A stretch of 15,549 nucleotides of DNA, from NCBI GenBank assembly GCA_013361075.1, contig JABWAJ010000066.1, positions 1-15,549 of the forward strand, given 5' to 3'. Source of the stretch: Saprospiraceae bacterium (lineage in GTDB: Bacteria > Bacteroidota > Bacteroidia > Chitinophagales > Saprospiraceae). The notes beneath the pieces are model-generated. The model had not been told where the DNA came from, did no database searches, and was given only the letters and a program-made list of their open reading frames with translations. The position numbers and the translations under genes were made by a program. Shown here one piece after another: positions 1-8,461 of this stretch; position 1 is the stretch's first letter; every line of letters starts with the position of its first letter.

Positions 1-3000
1 CAACGTCTCCGACTCCTTTGTCTCCACCTCTACTAATGCGCTGTGCAACACGAAATGCACAAATGTGCGTACCCGGGGGGCCTTTAAAAGCGCCTGAACG
101 GCAGTTTTGCTCAGGTGTAGCCAGGAGCCCAGTTCAGTGGCTTTGCGCTCCAACTGTTTCACATCGCCACCGAAACCGCTGTTCTGGATCAGAACAAGGC
201 CCTCGTCAGTTTCCAGCACCAGGTCTATGATGGTGTCAAAAAGCCGTCGGTCGCGGAAATAACGTACCGGGTATTTACGAAGGATGCGGCGCGGATTGAA
301 TTTTTTGGACAGGTGCCCTTGCCATTGCTTCGACAGGCTGGTCAGGGCACCCGCTTCGATGGTTTCGTCCACTTCAAAGCGCCCGAGCAGCGTCATCGCC
401 ATTTGTTCCCGGACCGTCGGGGTGTAATCGGTGTGGTCGGCATGCAGGAAAGCTTTGACAGCTTTCGCCAGGGTATAAGATTCTCCGCCAACGGGAGCAG
501 TCAGGCGTTCGGTGTAGTAGACTGGTGCTGTAGCTTTCGCCTGAGCCATTGAGGCCGCCTCTTTTTTATTCAGGTCAATGGCATATGCCGGATGAAGCTG
601 TCTTCCGGCAGCCGGTTCGAGCAGCAGAGCGGGTGCTTCTTCCGGGTCGGTATGGGTGAAATCGCGCGGGTACACGAACGTCTCTGTCAGAGCGTAGAGG
701 TACTCTCCGTTCCATTCCCACGGCAATTCACCGGAACTGGCATCAAGCGTCGGGTAATCTTCGTTGCCTTCGTGCCAGACCCGATTGAGCCAGGTGGCCG
801 ACTTATGCGGGGCATCGGTAAAAATGAGGTAGTCGCGGGCACGGGTCAGGCCCACATACAGCAGCCGGACCTCTTCTTCCTGTGCCTGTTGTAGTTTGAT
901 CATTTTTTCGGGGCTTTCTTCCATGCGCGCCTGCATCGGGGTACCGTATTGCTGGTTGCCGTAGGGGTTTACCCAATAGCGCAGGCGACGGTTGCCCAAC
1001 ACATTGTCGAGGTCAATTTCCTCCTTTTCCGGCACGATGTCCATGCCCCAGAGGTCGGCTTTCAGTTTGTTGTCCAGGCTGCTGCAAATAACAACAGGCC
1101 ACTCCAGCCCTTTGCTTTTGTGGTAGGTCATTACATTTACTGCATCGGGATTTTCACCCGAGCCCTGGTGGTCTTTGGTTGCTGCTTCTAAGTCATTGAG
1201 CCAGAGCAAAAAACCGGCGAGCGAAGCCGCAGCGTGCAGTCGGTTGCAGTTGTCTTCGTACTGGCGGGCCAATTTGCGCAAAGCATCTACATTGTCCAGG
1301 CGCTGCTGCACACTGCCCCAACTCACCATGATGCGGCGCAGGTCGAGGGAATCGAGTACCAGGTTCAGGATTTCTGTGCCCGACAATTCGGAGGCTTGTT
1401 CGCGCAAAGCGTTCAGTTGGCGGATGACGGGCTCCCGTTCGGCCCAACGCCCCGAAACCACTTGCTGTTCGACTTGTTCCAGGTATTCCAGCCGGTCTTC
1501 TATAATCGTTTCGATGGGTTTTTCTGCGGCCAGCAACAGGATTTCCGCCACCGAAAGGGCATCCGAGCGGTTCAGCATGTAGCGCAGGCAGGCCAGGATG
1601 AGCTTAGATTCTGCGGTTTGCAATAAACCTGCACGGGCAATTGCAGCTTTTAAGCCAGCCCGATGCAGGGCCTCCGCCATGATCTGGCATGCAGCATTGG
1701 AGCGGCACAGGATGGCTACGTCGCCGGGCCGGGCGGGGCGGTATTCCGTTTCGCCTTTAGGCAAAATCTTTACTTTACTTTGCAGGAATTGCCGGAGGGT
1801 GGTGGCTATGCAGTTTTCCATCCATGGGCTGCCGGGCGGGCGGCCCTCGCCGTCGTAGCGAAAATGCCAGTGGATCAGGGCATCTCCGACTTCAATGGGT
1901 TCATTGCTTTTGTTGGCCGTATCAGGCGTGGCCAATTTGCGGCGTTTGGGCGCAAGGGCCACTTGTTCCGGCGGCAATTTTGGGAAGGCTTTGGTGAAAA
2001 TGGCATTTGTGGCAAACACAATGTCTTCGCGCGAGCGCCAGGAATGTTCCAGGATGTCTTCTTTCCGGATGCCCCCACTCTGCTGGACGATGGCCTCCAT
2101 GAGCCGGGGTTCGGCACCGCGGAAGCCGTAAATGGACTGTTTGGGGTCGCCTACCCAGATGGAGTGCTTGGCGATTTTGGACAGGCGCAGGAATATTTCC
2201 AGCTGAATTGGGCTGGTATCCTGAAATTCGTCTACCAGCAGCATATCAATTTCCTCCGACAGCACGGCGCGCACTGCTTCGTGCTCCAGCAACCGCACCA
2301 CCAGTGCTTCCATGTCGGTGTAGTCGATCAGCCCGCGTTGTTTTTTGTAGCGGTCGTATTCGCGGATGGCTTCGATGCCCAACCCGAATAAAGCATAAAT
2401 GTACTCCTGGATATCGCGGTGAAAAGCGGGGTGGGTTTCGTGGGCCTGGGCGAATTCGCGCAGGGATGCAACGTCGTCGCGGCTTTTGGCACCGGGGTCT
2501 GTTTTGCCGATTTTGGCCCATTGCCGCCACGACAGTTCGCCGCGCAACCGAAGCTCATTGTAGCTGTCCTGCAAGGCGCGTAAGGCTTCCTGTGTTTTTT
2601 TGGTACTGTCGCCGTTGCCCTGCACCTGCCGGATGGTGTCGGCCAGCATATTTTCCAGCGTTTCCGCAAAAGCAGCTTCTGTTTTATCAGCGTCGGGTTT
2701 GCCCAGAAATTGCTGAAAAGAGCGGAAGGATTCTACTTTGCTGCGTTCGAGGGTTTCGATGCTGAAGTCGTTGGCGCGTGCCACATCGCACAAGGTTCGC
2801 ACTTCGCGCCGCCAGTCGTTGCCGTCTTCCTGCACCAGACCCAGCCGTTCGCTCAGGCGGTTCATCAGTTCCACGCGCTCCTGGGTAAGCACGGTGGCCA
2901 GCGACTGGTTGAACAGGGTTTGCTGGTCTTCGTCGGCGATAATGTCCACCTGCGGCGACACACCCGCTTCAAAAGCAAAGCGGCGCAACAACCGCACGCC

Positions 3001-3252
3001 AAGGCTGTGAACCGTACCAATGAGGGCGTTGGCCAAATCATCTGCTTGCTGGGTCATGCCTGATTCGAGCAGGCGAACGCGCACCCGTTCCTGCAATTCT
3101 GCGGCTGCTTTCTGGGTGAAGGTCGTCGCGACAATGCCGCTGGCCCGAACCCCCTGCTCTAGCAACCGCACCATTTCGCCCGTAAGGCGATAGGTCTTGC
3201 CGCTGCCCGCTCCCGCAGAAATGATCTTGATGTTGAGGTGCATTTCGTTCAT
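1..3252 (-). CDS. AddA/UvrD-type superfamily 1 helicase with degenerate C-terminal nuclease domain (partial)
   Basis: This is a DNA helicase of the UvrD/RecB/AddA class, expected to unwind and process double-strand breaks in the cytoplasm. The frame is open for 1084 codons from ATG at 3252 to the window edge, so the C-terminus is missing. Visible motifs: Walker A SAGAGSGKT with K19; motif Ia TTFTQKAAAEL; GTVHSLG; motif II VDEFQDTSP with D341-E342; motif III WVGDPKQSIYGFRG; motif V TYHKSKGLEWP near residue 710; motif VI LLYVGLTRARDYL near 797. The ATPase therefore looks intact. The C-terminal part resembles the AddA nuclease (IDLVLET at 1009-1015), but the usual D-x-K motif is replaced: Q1023 and S1025 stand where Asp and Lys are expected. 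An in-frame TAA lies directly before ATG 3252; a second in-frame ATG is at 3243. The gene follows the Rpn gene after 7 bases, suggesting one transcript. No AddB partner is visible; it may lie outside the window. Confidence 0.9.
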   Translation of the reverse strand, partial: MNEMHLNIKIISAGAGSGKTYRLTGEMVRLLEQGVRASGIVATTFTQKAAAELQERVRVRLLESGMTQQADDLANALIGTVHSLGVRLLRRFAFEAGVSPQVDIIADEDQQTLFNQSLATVLTQERVELMNRLSERLGLVQEDGNDWRREVRTLCDVARANDFSIETLERSKVESFRSFQQFLGKPDADKTEAAFAETLENMLADTIRQVQGNGDSTKKTQEALRALQDSYNELRLRGELSWRQWAKIGKTDPGAKSRDDVASLREFAQAHETHPAFHRDIQEYIYALFGLGIEAIREYDRYKKQRGLIDYTDMEALVVRLLEHEAVRAVLSEEIDMLLVDEFQDTSPIQLEIFLRLSKIAKHSIWVGDPKQSIYGFRGAEPRLMEAIVQQSGGIRKEDILEHSWRSREDIVFATNAIFTKAFPKLPPEQVALAPKRRKLATPDTANKSNEPIEVGDALIHWHFRYDGEGRPPGSPWMENCIATTLRQFLQSKVKILPKGETEYRPARPGDVAILCRSNAACQIMAEALHRAGLKAAIARAGLLQTAESKLILACLRYMLNRSDALSVAEILLLAAEKPIETIIEDRLEYLEQVEQQVVSGRWAEREPVIRQLNALREQASELSGTEILNLVLDSLDLRRIMVSWGSVQQRLDNVDALRKLARQYEDNCNRLHAAASLAGFLLWLNDLEAATKDHQGSGENPDAVNVMTYHKSKGLEWPVVICSSLDNKLKADLWGMDIVPEKEEIDLDNVLGNRRLRYWVNPYGNQQYGTPMQARMEESPEKMIKLQQAQEEEVRLLYVGLTRARDYLIFTDAPHKSATWLNRVWHEGNEDYPTLDASSGELPWEWNGEYLYALTETFVYPRDFTHTDPEEAPALLLEPAAGRQLHPAYAIDLNKKEAASMAQAKATAPVYYTERLTAPVGGESYTLAKAVKAFLHADHTDYTPTVREQMAMTLLGRFEVDETIEAGALTSLSKQWQGHLSKKFNPRRILRKYPVRYFRDRRLFDTIIDLVLETDEGLVLIQNSGFGGDVKQLERKATELGSWLHLSKTAVQALLKAPRVRTFVHFVLHSALVEVETKESETL

Positions 3253-3259
3253 TTACGCT

Positions 3260-4177
3260 TCACCCACGCAGTTCCCGAACAAATGCTTCTTCTACTTTTG
3301 CCAAAGCGGCAATGCGGGCATCAGAAAACTCCGGAAATTCGCCTAACAAAGCCAGTACAACCTCACGAGCTTTCTTTTCTTCACCGAGTTCTATGCCTTG
3401 CTCTTTACCTTTTTTGATCAACAGATCATAAGTACTCATGGCTAATTGTTTTACAGGTGATGGCGTCTCTTCCACCAGATTCTCCCAGTCTTTATCGCTA
3501 AAATCGGTCGTGCAAAGCATATAAACAAGGAGCATTTGAATATAGTTTTTCTCCGGATACTTGTCTTCTACCTCTTCTAAGCCATAAAAAAGTAACCGAA
3601 TTCGGTCCCGAAGATAATCTTTTTCCCCTTGATGTTTGAGCGATAAAAAAACATTAATCAGAAAACGTGCCCTTAGCTGAAGAATTGCCTCGTCGTTAAG
3701 ACTGGACAAATCAGTAAGTAGGTAATCAAATGCAGGTAGGTAAGGGCGTAAGGCCTCATCCCAATCATCAAAATATGCTTCGACTGGTTGTACATCCCAC
3801 CTCATCTTGCCGTGATAGACAATAATCGGTACGATCATTGGCAAAGGTTTTTTCTCATAGATTGCCCGCTCCCAGGCTTCGAGCATGTATCGGAGCAATT
3901 GCAAATGCGGGTAAGCTTCCGGCTTGCTCTTGTGTTCAAATAAAAAGGTAAGGTATACCATGCCTTTTTCCTTGAGTGGGCAACGATAAATGATGTCGGA
4001 GATATGTGCCCTGAGTTTTCGGCTTACAAATGAAGCTTCTACTCTTTCGATGGCATCAAAATGTAACTTTGATACCAGCATTGGAGGTAAAAAATTTTGC
4101 AAATAATCCAGTGCAACTTCTGGAATTCCAAAGCTTTGTCGAAAAAAATGATCATGAGGGTGCCGGGGCTTTTCCAT
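3260..4177 (-). CDS. Rpn-family PD-(D/E)XK nuclease (recombination-promoting nuclease / putative transposase)
   Basis: This 305-residue protein belongs to the Rpn / PF04754-like family. Some members are DNA endonucleases that promote RecA-independent recombination, and some are toxic anti-phage proteins. The N-terminus has the family opening HDHFFRQSFG (residues 8-17), followed by LPP. The nuclease core is visible as S60-D61 in SDIIY, then E81-H-K83 in FEHKSKP, giving a complete D...E-x-K set. LLRYMLEAW (94-102) and PIIVYHGKMRW follow, both typical of the family. The C-terminus (about 247-305) is a charged helical tail containing KKGKEQGIELGEEKK, also typical. The start is the ATG at 4177; the bases just upstream are pyrimidine-rich (CCTCCT), so there is no Shine-Dalgarno sequence. 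The gene is visibly AT-richer than the helicase behind it, which would fit horizontal acquisition. The intact active site suggests an active enzyme. A small C-terminal product from an internal start is possible. Confidence 0.88.
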   Translation of the reverse strand: MEKPRHPHDHFFRQSFGIPEVALDYLQNFLPPMLVSKLHFDAIERVEASFVSRKLRAHISDIIYRCPLKEKGMVYLTFLFEHKSKPEAYPHLQLLRYMLEAWERAIYEKKPLPMIVPIIVYHGKMRWDVQPVEAYFDDWDEALRPYLPAFDYLLTDLSSLNDEAILQLRARFLINVFLSLKHQGEKDYLRDRIRLLFYGLEEVEDKYPEKNYIQMLLVYMLCTTDFSDKDWENLVEETPSPVKQLAMSTYDLLIKKGKEQGIELGEEKKAREVVLALLGEFPEFSDARIAALAKVEEAFVRELRG

Positions 4178-4215
4178 AGGAGGATGGATTTAAGACCTGG
4201 CAATTATAATAAAAT

Positions 4216-4240
4216 GTTTTTATTTTTTAAAATAAAAAAC
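4216..4240. repeat. AT-rich near-perfect palindrome in the gap before the Rpn gene
   Basis: The arms GTTTTTATTTT and AAAATAAAAAAC pair except for one extra base. The palindrome lies in a strongly AT-rich gap (about 4200-4262) between the end of the exported repeat protein and the start of the Rpn gene, both on the minus strand. A second small repeat, AACAA/TTGTT, is next to it at 4238-4250. It could be a weak terminator for the upstream gene or part of the Rpn promoter region. With A/T pairs only, the hairpin would be unstable, so no role is firmly supported. Confidence 0.4.
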
Positions 4241-4275
4241 AATTTTTGTTAAAAAAACATCTAAGGCTTTGCCTT

Positions 4276-5715
4276 TTACACCACAATCAACAGTTTTTGC
4301 ATTTTTCCAATTTCTATAAAATATATACCCGGTATCAATTTGCCTTTCGGCAAAGGGCAACGAAACAATCCCTCGCTCTGGTTTTCAGGTGTAAAGGTAT
4401 GCATGATACGGCCCGCCCTGTCGGTCAGACCCAAGGTGTCGGGAATTTTAAGGTTGGTTTTGATAAAAAAATCCCCATTTACCGGGTTTGGGAAAACGGT
4501 AATTGCGAGCTGGTTCACATTGGCATCCCCAAGGGTGGTAAGTGGGTTTCTCAGCAGGAGCAGGTCTTTGTTATTGGTTTGTGGCATTTTCCGGTCGCAG
4601 ATGTAGAGATCGCGCAGACCGTCGCCGTTGAAATCGGCGGCAATGACACCAAGCGCATCGCGGAAATAATTTTGCCCCAGAATGTCGTCTGTCACATCGG
4701 TAAACAGCCCGGTGCCGTTATTGCCATAAATTTTTACAGGTGCGCCGAAAACATTGCCAATGACGAGGTCTAAGTCGCCGTCGAGGTCTACATCTTCAAA
4801 AATGGCATCTATGGTATGATCGTTATCGGCAGGCAGCAGGGAGGTTGTTGCATCGGTAAAATGCCCGGTGCCGTCGTTCAAAAAAAGGCGATTCTGACGA
4901 ATTCTTCCCGGAATGAACCCCACATTGGACAGGAAAACATCTACATCGCCGTCGCTGTCCACATCCCCGAATGTCACTTTTCGGGTTTCGATGTTCAGGT
5001 TTTGGGGGAGCCGGGTGTCGGTTTCGTTGGTAAAAAAACCGGATCCGTTGTTGATGTGCAACAAATTTCCGTCTTCGTTGCCTTCCATAAGATCGAGGTC
5101 GCCATCGCCATCCACATCAGCCATGGCAAGATCCTGGGTCGTCCGGAAGGCTTGGGGGATACGTTGAGATTCGGCAGTAAAATTACCATTCCCAACGTTG
5201 ATCAGTGCGAGGTTGGGGCCTTTGTTACCCAAAAGTAAGTCAGGCAAACCATCGGTATTAAGGTCGGCTGCAATGACCGCATTGGCTTCCGAATCGGGGG
5301 GCAGGTAACTGGCTGCGGCAAAGTGCCCTGCCCCGTTGCTAAGGTAATATTCGTGCACATTCGTCCAGCCAAGTGTAACGTCGTCTTCGCTGCAAAAAAA
5401 CAGGTCTAAATGGCCATCGTTATTGAAATCGGCAATGGCTACGTCTTCGCTGTCGTGATTTTCCTGAGGCAGGTTGCCAATAGTGCCGTTAGAAAAAACG
5501 CCGTTGCCGTCATTCAGCAGGAGAGTATTGGGTTGAAACTCATTGGCAAGGACGATATCGAGGTCGCCGTCCTGGTCAAGGTCTGCCGCCCGAACGTCCA
5601 TGCTCTGGCCCATAGAACCATTATCCGGCAGGTTTTGGCTGGCATTGCTGTAGAGTTGAGCGTGGGAAAAACCGGGGCCTAAAAGGAGGAAGAAGAAGAT
5701 TCGTTTCATAGCCAT
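4276..5715 (-). CDS. Exported FG-GAP/VCBS repeat protein with type IX secretion sorting domain
   Basis: This protein of 479 residues (from ATG 5715) is predicted to be secreted or anchored on the cell surface. It begins with a signal peptide (KRIFFFLLLGPGFSHAQ) with likely cleavage after SHA. Seven calcium-binding loops of the form DxDxDGxxD follow at about residues 45, 96, 151, 200, 251, 308 and 361, spaced 49-57 residues apart. That is the pattern of FG-GAP/VCBS repeats, which form a beta-propeller-like fold. The last ~70 residues, starting at FPNPVNGDF (about 408) and ending in KLLIVV, form a Por-type sorting domain recognised by the type IX system, normally removed on export. The frame can be extended to ATG 5790, adding a 25-residue Cys/His-containing piece before the signal peptide. 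I prefer 5715 because the signal peptide then sits at the N-terminus and an A-rich leader precedes it; ATG 5709 is also possible. Ligand and partner are unknown. Confidence 0.9.
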   Translation of the reverse strand: MAMKRIFFFLLLGPGFSHAQLYSNASQNLPDNGSMGQSMDVRAADLDQDGDLDIVLANEFQPNTLLLNDGNGVFSNGTIGNLPQENHDSEDVAIADFNNDGHLDLFFCSEDDVTLGWTNVHEYYLSNGAGHFAAASYLPPDSEANAVIAADLNTDGLPDLLLGNKGPNLALINVGNGNFTAESQRIPQAFRTTQDLAMADVDGDGDLDLMEGNEDGNLLHINNGSGFFTNETDTRLPQNLNIETRKVTFGDVDSDGDVDVFLSNVGFIPGRIRQNRLFLNDGTGHFTDATTSLLPADNDHTIDAIFEDVDLDGDLDLVIGNVFGAPVKIYGNNGTGLFTDVTDDILGQNYFRDALGVIAADFNGDGLRDLYICDRKMPQTNNKDLLLLRNPLTTLGDANVNQLAITVFPNPVNGDFFIKTNLKIPDTLGLTDRAGRIMHTFTPENQSEGLFRCPLPKGKLIPGIYFIEIGKMQKLLIVV

Positions 5716-5828
5716 TTTTTTGTTTGCCAGTTTCAGACAGCCCGCGCTGTGGCAGGATCCGTGGCAAAAAGAAGTTTTCGATTTCATCATCCGAATTTTC
5801 CCGGTTTAACATCCGGTTTCCGGCCTGT

Positions 5829-5836
5829 CAAAGATA
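5829..5836 (-). promoter_or_regulatory. Bacteroidota -7 promoter element candidate for the FG-GAP protein gene
   Basis: On the minus strand these bases read TATCTTTG, a perfect match to the Bacteroidota -7 consensus TAnnTTTG. The upstream TTG of the -33 element is not at the usual 19-21 base spacing; the nearest is about 29 bases away. Transcription from here would give a leader of roughly 35 bases to ATG 5790 or about 110 bases to ATG 5715. Confidence 0.4.
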
Positions 5837-5877
5837 TGGGTTTTTCGTACTCCACGGCCTCACGTCAATGGGGGGAA

Positions 5878-5912
5878 TTGGCTTCGCCTTTGAACATTCA
5901 GGTTGAAGCCAA
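5878..5912. repeat. Perfect 8-bp inverted repeat in the divergent intergenic region
   Basis: TTGGCTTC (5878-5885) and GAAGCCAA (5905-5912) are perfect reverse complements separated by 19 bases. The repeat lies between two divergent genes for exported proteins, 49 bases before the metalloprotease start and about 40 bases upstream of the candidate -7 box of the FG-GAP gene. It could be a regulator binding site with half-sites about 27 bp apart centre to centre, or a hairpin. No T-run follows either arm, so it is not a typical terminator. Confidence 0.45.
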
Positions 5913-5961
5913 CTAAAAATCCCGGCTCATTTCCTATTTTAGCGGATCAAACCCATTTGTC

Positions 5962-8412
5962 ATGAAAAAAAACTTGTCGTTGTTTTTCGCCGTTGCTTTT
6001 TCGGCGATGCTGCTTTCTCCTGCCCTTGCGCAGGAGAAGCCCAAAACGCCACCCCCGACCATTTCGGTAAAAACCATGGGCATGAAAGCCTATCCCGGTT
6101 ATTTCAACTATTACTGGGAAGAGTCCGAAGGCAAAATTTGGCTGGAAATCGACAAGTGGGAGACGGAGTTTCTGTATGTAAACGGGCTGACGGGCGGCAT
6201 CGGCTCGAATGACATTGGCCTGGATCGCAACCAGTTGGGCAGCGACCGCATCGTAAAATTCATTCGAAGCGGGCCAAAAGTGTTGCTGTTGCAACCCAAT
6301 TACAGCTACCGTGCCGTCAGCGACAACCCCGACGAGCGCCAATCGGTAGAAGAAGCCTTCGCCCGTTCCATCATTGGCGGCTTCAAAGTGGAAGCACAGG
6401 AAGGCGACCGGGTACTCATCGACCTTACGCCTTTTTTGTTGCGCGATGCACACGACGTGGCTGCGCGCCTGCGCAACCAAAATCAAGGCAATTATACCCT
6501 TGATGCCAATCGTTCGGCCATTTACCTCGAACGCACCAAAAATTTCCCGAAAAACAGCGAATTCGAAGCCTGGGTTACCTTCGCAGGCGAAGCCAAAGGC
6601 CCCTGGATACAATCGGTGACGCCCGCACCCGATGCGGTGACCGTGCGCACACACCATTCTTTCATCGAATTGCCAGACAACAACTACACGCCGCGGGTTT
6701 ACGATCCACGCTCCGGGTATATCGACCTGGCTTACGCCGATTATTCTACGCCCATCAGCCAGCCCATCAAAAAACGGCTGATATTACGGCACCGGTTGCA
6801 TAAAAAAGACCCGTCGGCAGCCCAAAGCGAACCGATAGAACCCATTGTTTATTATGTGGACCGCGGTGCACCGGAACCCATCAAATCTGCATTGATCGAA
6901 GGCGCGAGGTGGTGGAATCAGGCATTTGAAGCGGCGGGGTACATCAACGCCTTCCGGGTGGAAGAGCTGCCCGTTGGTGCCGACCCGATGGATGTGCGCT
7001 ACAACATGATCAACTGGGTGCACCGCTCCACGCGGGGCTGGTCGTACGGCAGTGCGGTGGTGGATCCGCGCACGGGCGAAATCATCAAAGGCCATGTACT
7101 GCTGGGGTCGCTGCGGGTGCGGCAGGATTTTTTGCTGGCACAGGGCCTCGTCGAGGCGTACGCCGAAGGCAAAACGCCCGACCCGCGACTTGAAGCGATG
7201 GCCCTGGCGCGCCTGCGGCAGTTGTCGGCGCATGAGGTTGGCCATACCATTGGCCTGACGCACAATTTTTCGGCAAGCGTCAACAACCGCGCCTCGGTGA
7301 TGGACTACCCGCATCCTTATGTTACGCTGGATGCTCAGGGCAATATGGACTTTTCGCAAGCTTACGCAACCGGCATCGGCGAGTGGGACAAACGCGCCAT
7401 CCTGTACGGCTATCAGGATTTTCCGAAAGGAACCAACGAAGCGGAAGCACTCGACGCCATCCTGAAAAAAAACATCGAAATGGGCTTGTTGTACCTGTCT
7501 GACAGCGATGCAAGGCCTGCCAGTGGTGCCAGTCCTACTTCGCATTTGTGGGACAACGGCGCTTCAGCCATCCAGGAATTGGAACGCATTTCCAAAGTGC
7601 GTCAAACTGCGCTTTTCCGCTTCAGCGAAAAGCAGATTCCGGTCGGTTCACCAATGGGAACCCTTGAAAACGTGCTGGTTCCCGTTTACCTCTCGCACCG
7701 CTACCAGGTGGAAGCGGTTTCCAAAATTGTCGGGGGGGTAGAATACAGTTACGCAGCGCGCGGCGACGGACAGGTGCTGAACAATCCGGTTGCGCCGGAA
7801 AAGCAACGGGAGGCTTTAACGGCTTTGTTGAAAACCTTGGCCCCTGCGTTTCTGGAAGTTCCCAAAAAAATCATTCGCCTCATACCGCCGCAACCGGAAG
7901 GTTATCCGCGCGACCGGGAGCTGTTTAAGGTGTATACCGGGCCGGTATTCGATCCGCTCGGAGCGGCGGAAAGTTCGGCGGAACATACCCTGGCCTTCCT
8001 CCTGAATCCGGCGCGACTGGCACGCCTGGTGGAGCAACACGCCCAGCAGGCGGATGCTTTATCGGTTGGTGAGGTCATTGACCAATTGCGAAAAAGTTGC
8101 CAGAGCGACATCGTTGCTTCGCCCATGCAGCAGGAAATTGGAAGAATTACCGAAAAACTGCTGTTGTACCACCTGTTTAGATTAGCCGGCGATGCGGGCA
8201 TCATGCAACAGGTTTCTGCCATTGCCTGGCAAAAAATTCTGGATTGGCACAGGGATTTGTTGTATTTAACAGGGCCGGGGAAATCACCCCAACAGGCGCA
8301 CACCGCTTATTTAAAAGAGCAGATTCGCCTGTTCCGGGAGGACCCTTCAAAATACAAAGTGCCCGCGCCGAAAACCATGCCCGATGGTCAGCCGATTGGG
8401 TGTGGGGAATAA
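5962..8412 (+). CDS. Secreted zinc-dependent metalloprotease (DUF5117/DUF4953 type)
   Basis: This 816-residue protease is expected to act outside the cytoplasm. The start ATG is followed by a clear signal peptide (KKNLSLFFAVAFSAMLLSPALAQ) with cleavage after ALA or LAQ. Residues ~35-230 resemble the DUF5117-type N-terminal region (for example GLDRNQLG, then RSGPKVLLLQPN). The catalytic site is HEVGHTIGLTHNF: H424, E425, H428 and H434 form the HExxHxxGxxH zinc site, with E425 as the general base. SVMDYPHP follows, with M447 as the probable Met-turn. Length and order match the known Bacteroidota family, and nothing looks broken. The natural substrate cannot be told from sequence. It has no obvious C-terminal type IX sorting tail and ends GQPIGCGE, so it is probably exported by Sec only. 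It is transcribed divergently from the FG-GAP protein gene, and the two share an intergenic region containing an inverted repeat. Confidence 0.93.
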   Translation: MKKNLSLFFAVAFSAMLLSPALAQEKPKTPPPTISVKTMGMKAYPGYFNYYWEESEGKIWLEIDKWETEFLYVNGLTGGIGSNDIGLDRNQLGSDRIVKFIRSGPKVLLLQPNYSYRAVSDNPDERQSVEEAFARSIIGGFKVEAQEGDRVLIDLTPFLLRDAHDVAARLRNQNQGNYTLDANRSAIYLERTKNFPKNSEFEAWVTFAGEAKGPWIQSVTPAPDAVTVRTHHSFIELPDNNYTPRVYDPRSGYIDLAYADYSTPISQPIKKRLILRHRLHKKDPSAAQSEPIEPIVYYVDRGAPEPIKSALIEGARWWNQAFEAAGYINAFRVEELPVGADPMDVRYNMINWVHRSTRGWSYGSAVVDPRTGEIIKGHVLLGSLRVRQDFLLAQGLVEAYAEGKTPDPRLEAMALARLRQLSAHEVGHTIGLTHNFSASVNNRASVMDYPHPYVTLDAQGNMDFSQAYATGIGEWDKRAILYGYQDFPKGTNEAEALDAILKKNIEMGLLYLSDSDARPASGASPTSHLWDNGASAIQELERISKVRQTALFRFSEKQIPVGSPMGTLENVLVPVYLSHRYQVEAVSKIVGGVEYSYAARGDGQVLNNPVAPEKQREALTALLKTLAPAFLEVPKKIIRLIPPQPEGYPRDRELFKVYTGPVFDPLGAAESSAEHTLAFLLNPARLARLVEQHAQQADALSVGEVIDQLRKSCQSDIVASPMQQEIGRITEKLLLYHLFRLAGDAGIMQQVSAIAWQKILDWHRDLLYLTGPGKSPQQAHTAYLKEQIRLFREDPSKYKVPAPKTMPDGQPIGCGE

Positions 8413-8450
8413 AACCTGGATTGGTTTTTGGGTGTATTGTTTTCATACAA

Positions 8451-8457
8451 AAAAGGA
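8451..8457 (+). promoter_or_regulatory. Shine-Dalgarno-like site supporting a GTG start
   Basis: AAAAGGA ends 4 bases before the GTG at 8462. Its AAGGA core is unusual in this window, where most starts have only A-rich leaders. It favours GTG 8462 over ATG 8384, which lies inside the end of the protease gene. Confidence 0.45.
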
Positions 8458-8461
8458 ATTG

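Noticed and set aside
1663..2391. Plus-strand open frame of about 240 codons
   Set aside because: It lies fully opposite the AddA-type helicase, whose motifs are certain on the minus strand. Its translation has no recognisable domain and it has no start signals.
4178..4252. Plus-strand AGGAGG directly followed by ATG and a 22-codon frame
   Set aside because: There is no spacing between AGGAGG and the ATG, the frame runs through the AT-rich palindrome, and it lies opposite the start of the Rpn gene. It is most likely chance.
5935..5942. TATTTTAG as a -7 promoter element for the metalloprotease gene
   Set aside because: It matches TAnnTTTG at five of six fixed positions, but no TTG lies at the proper distance upstream (the nearest is about 29 bases away).
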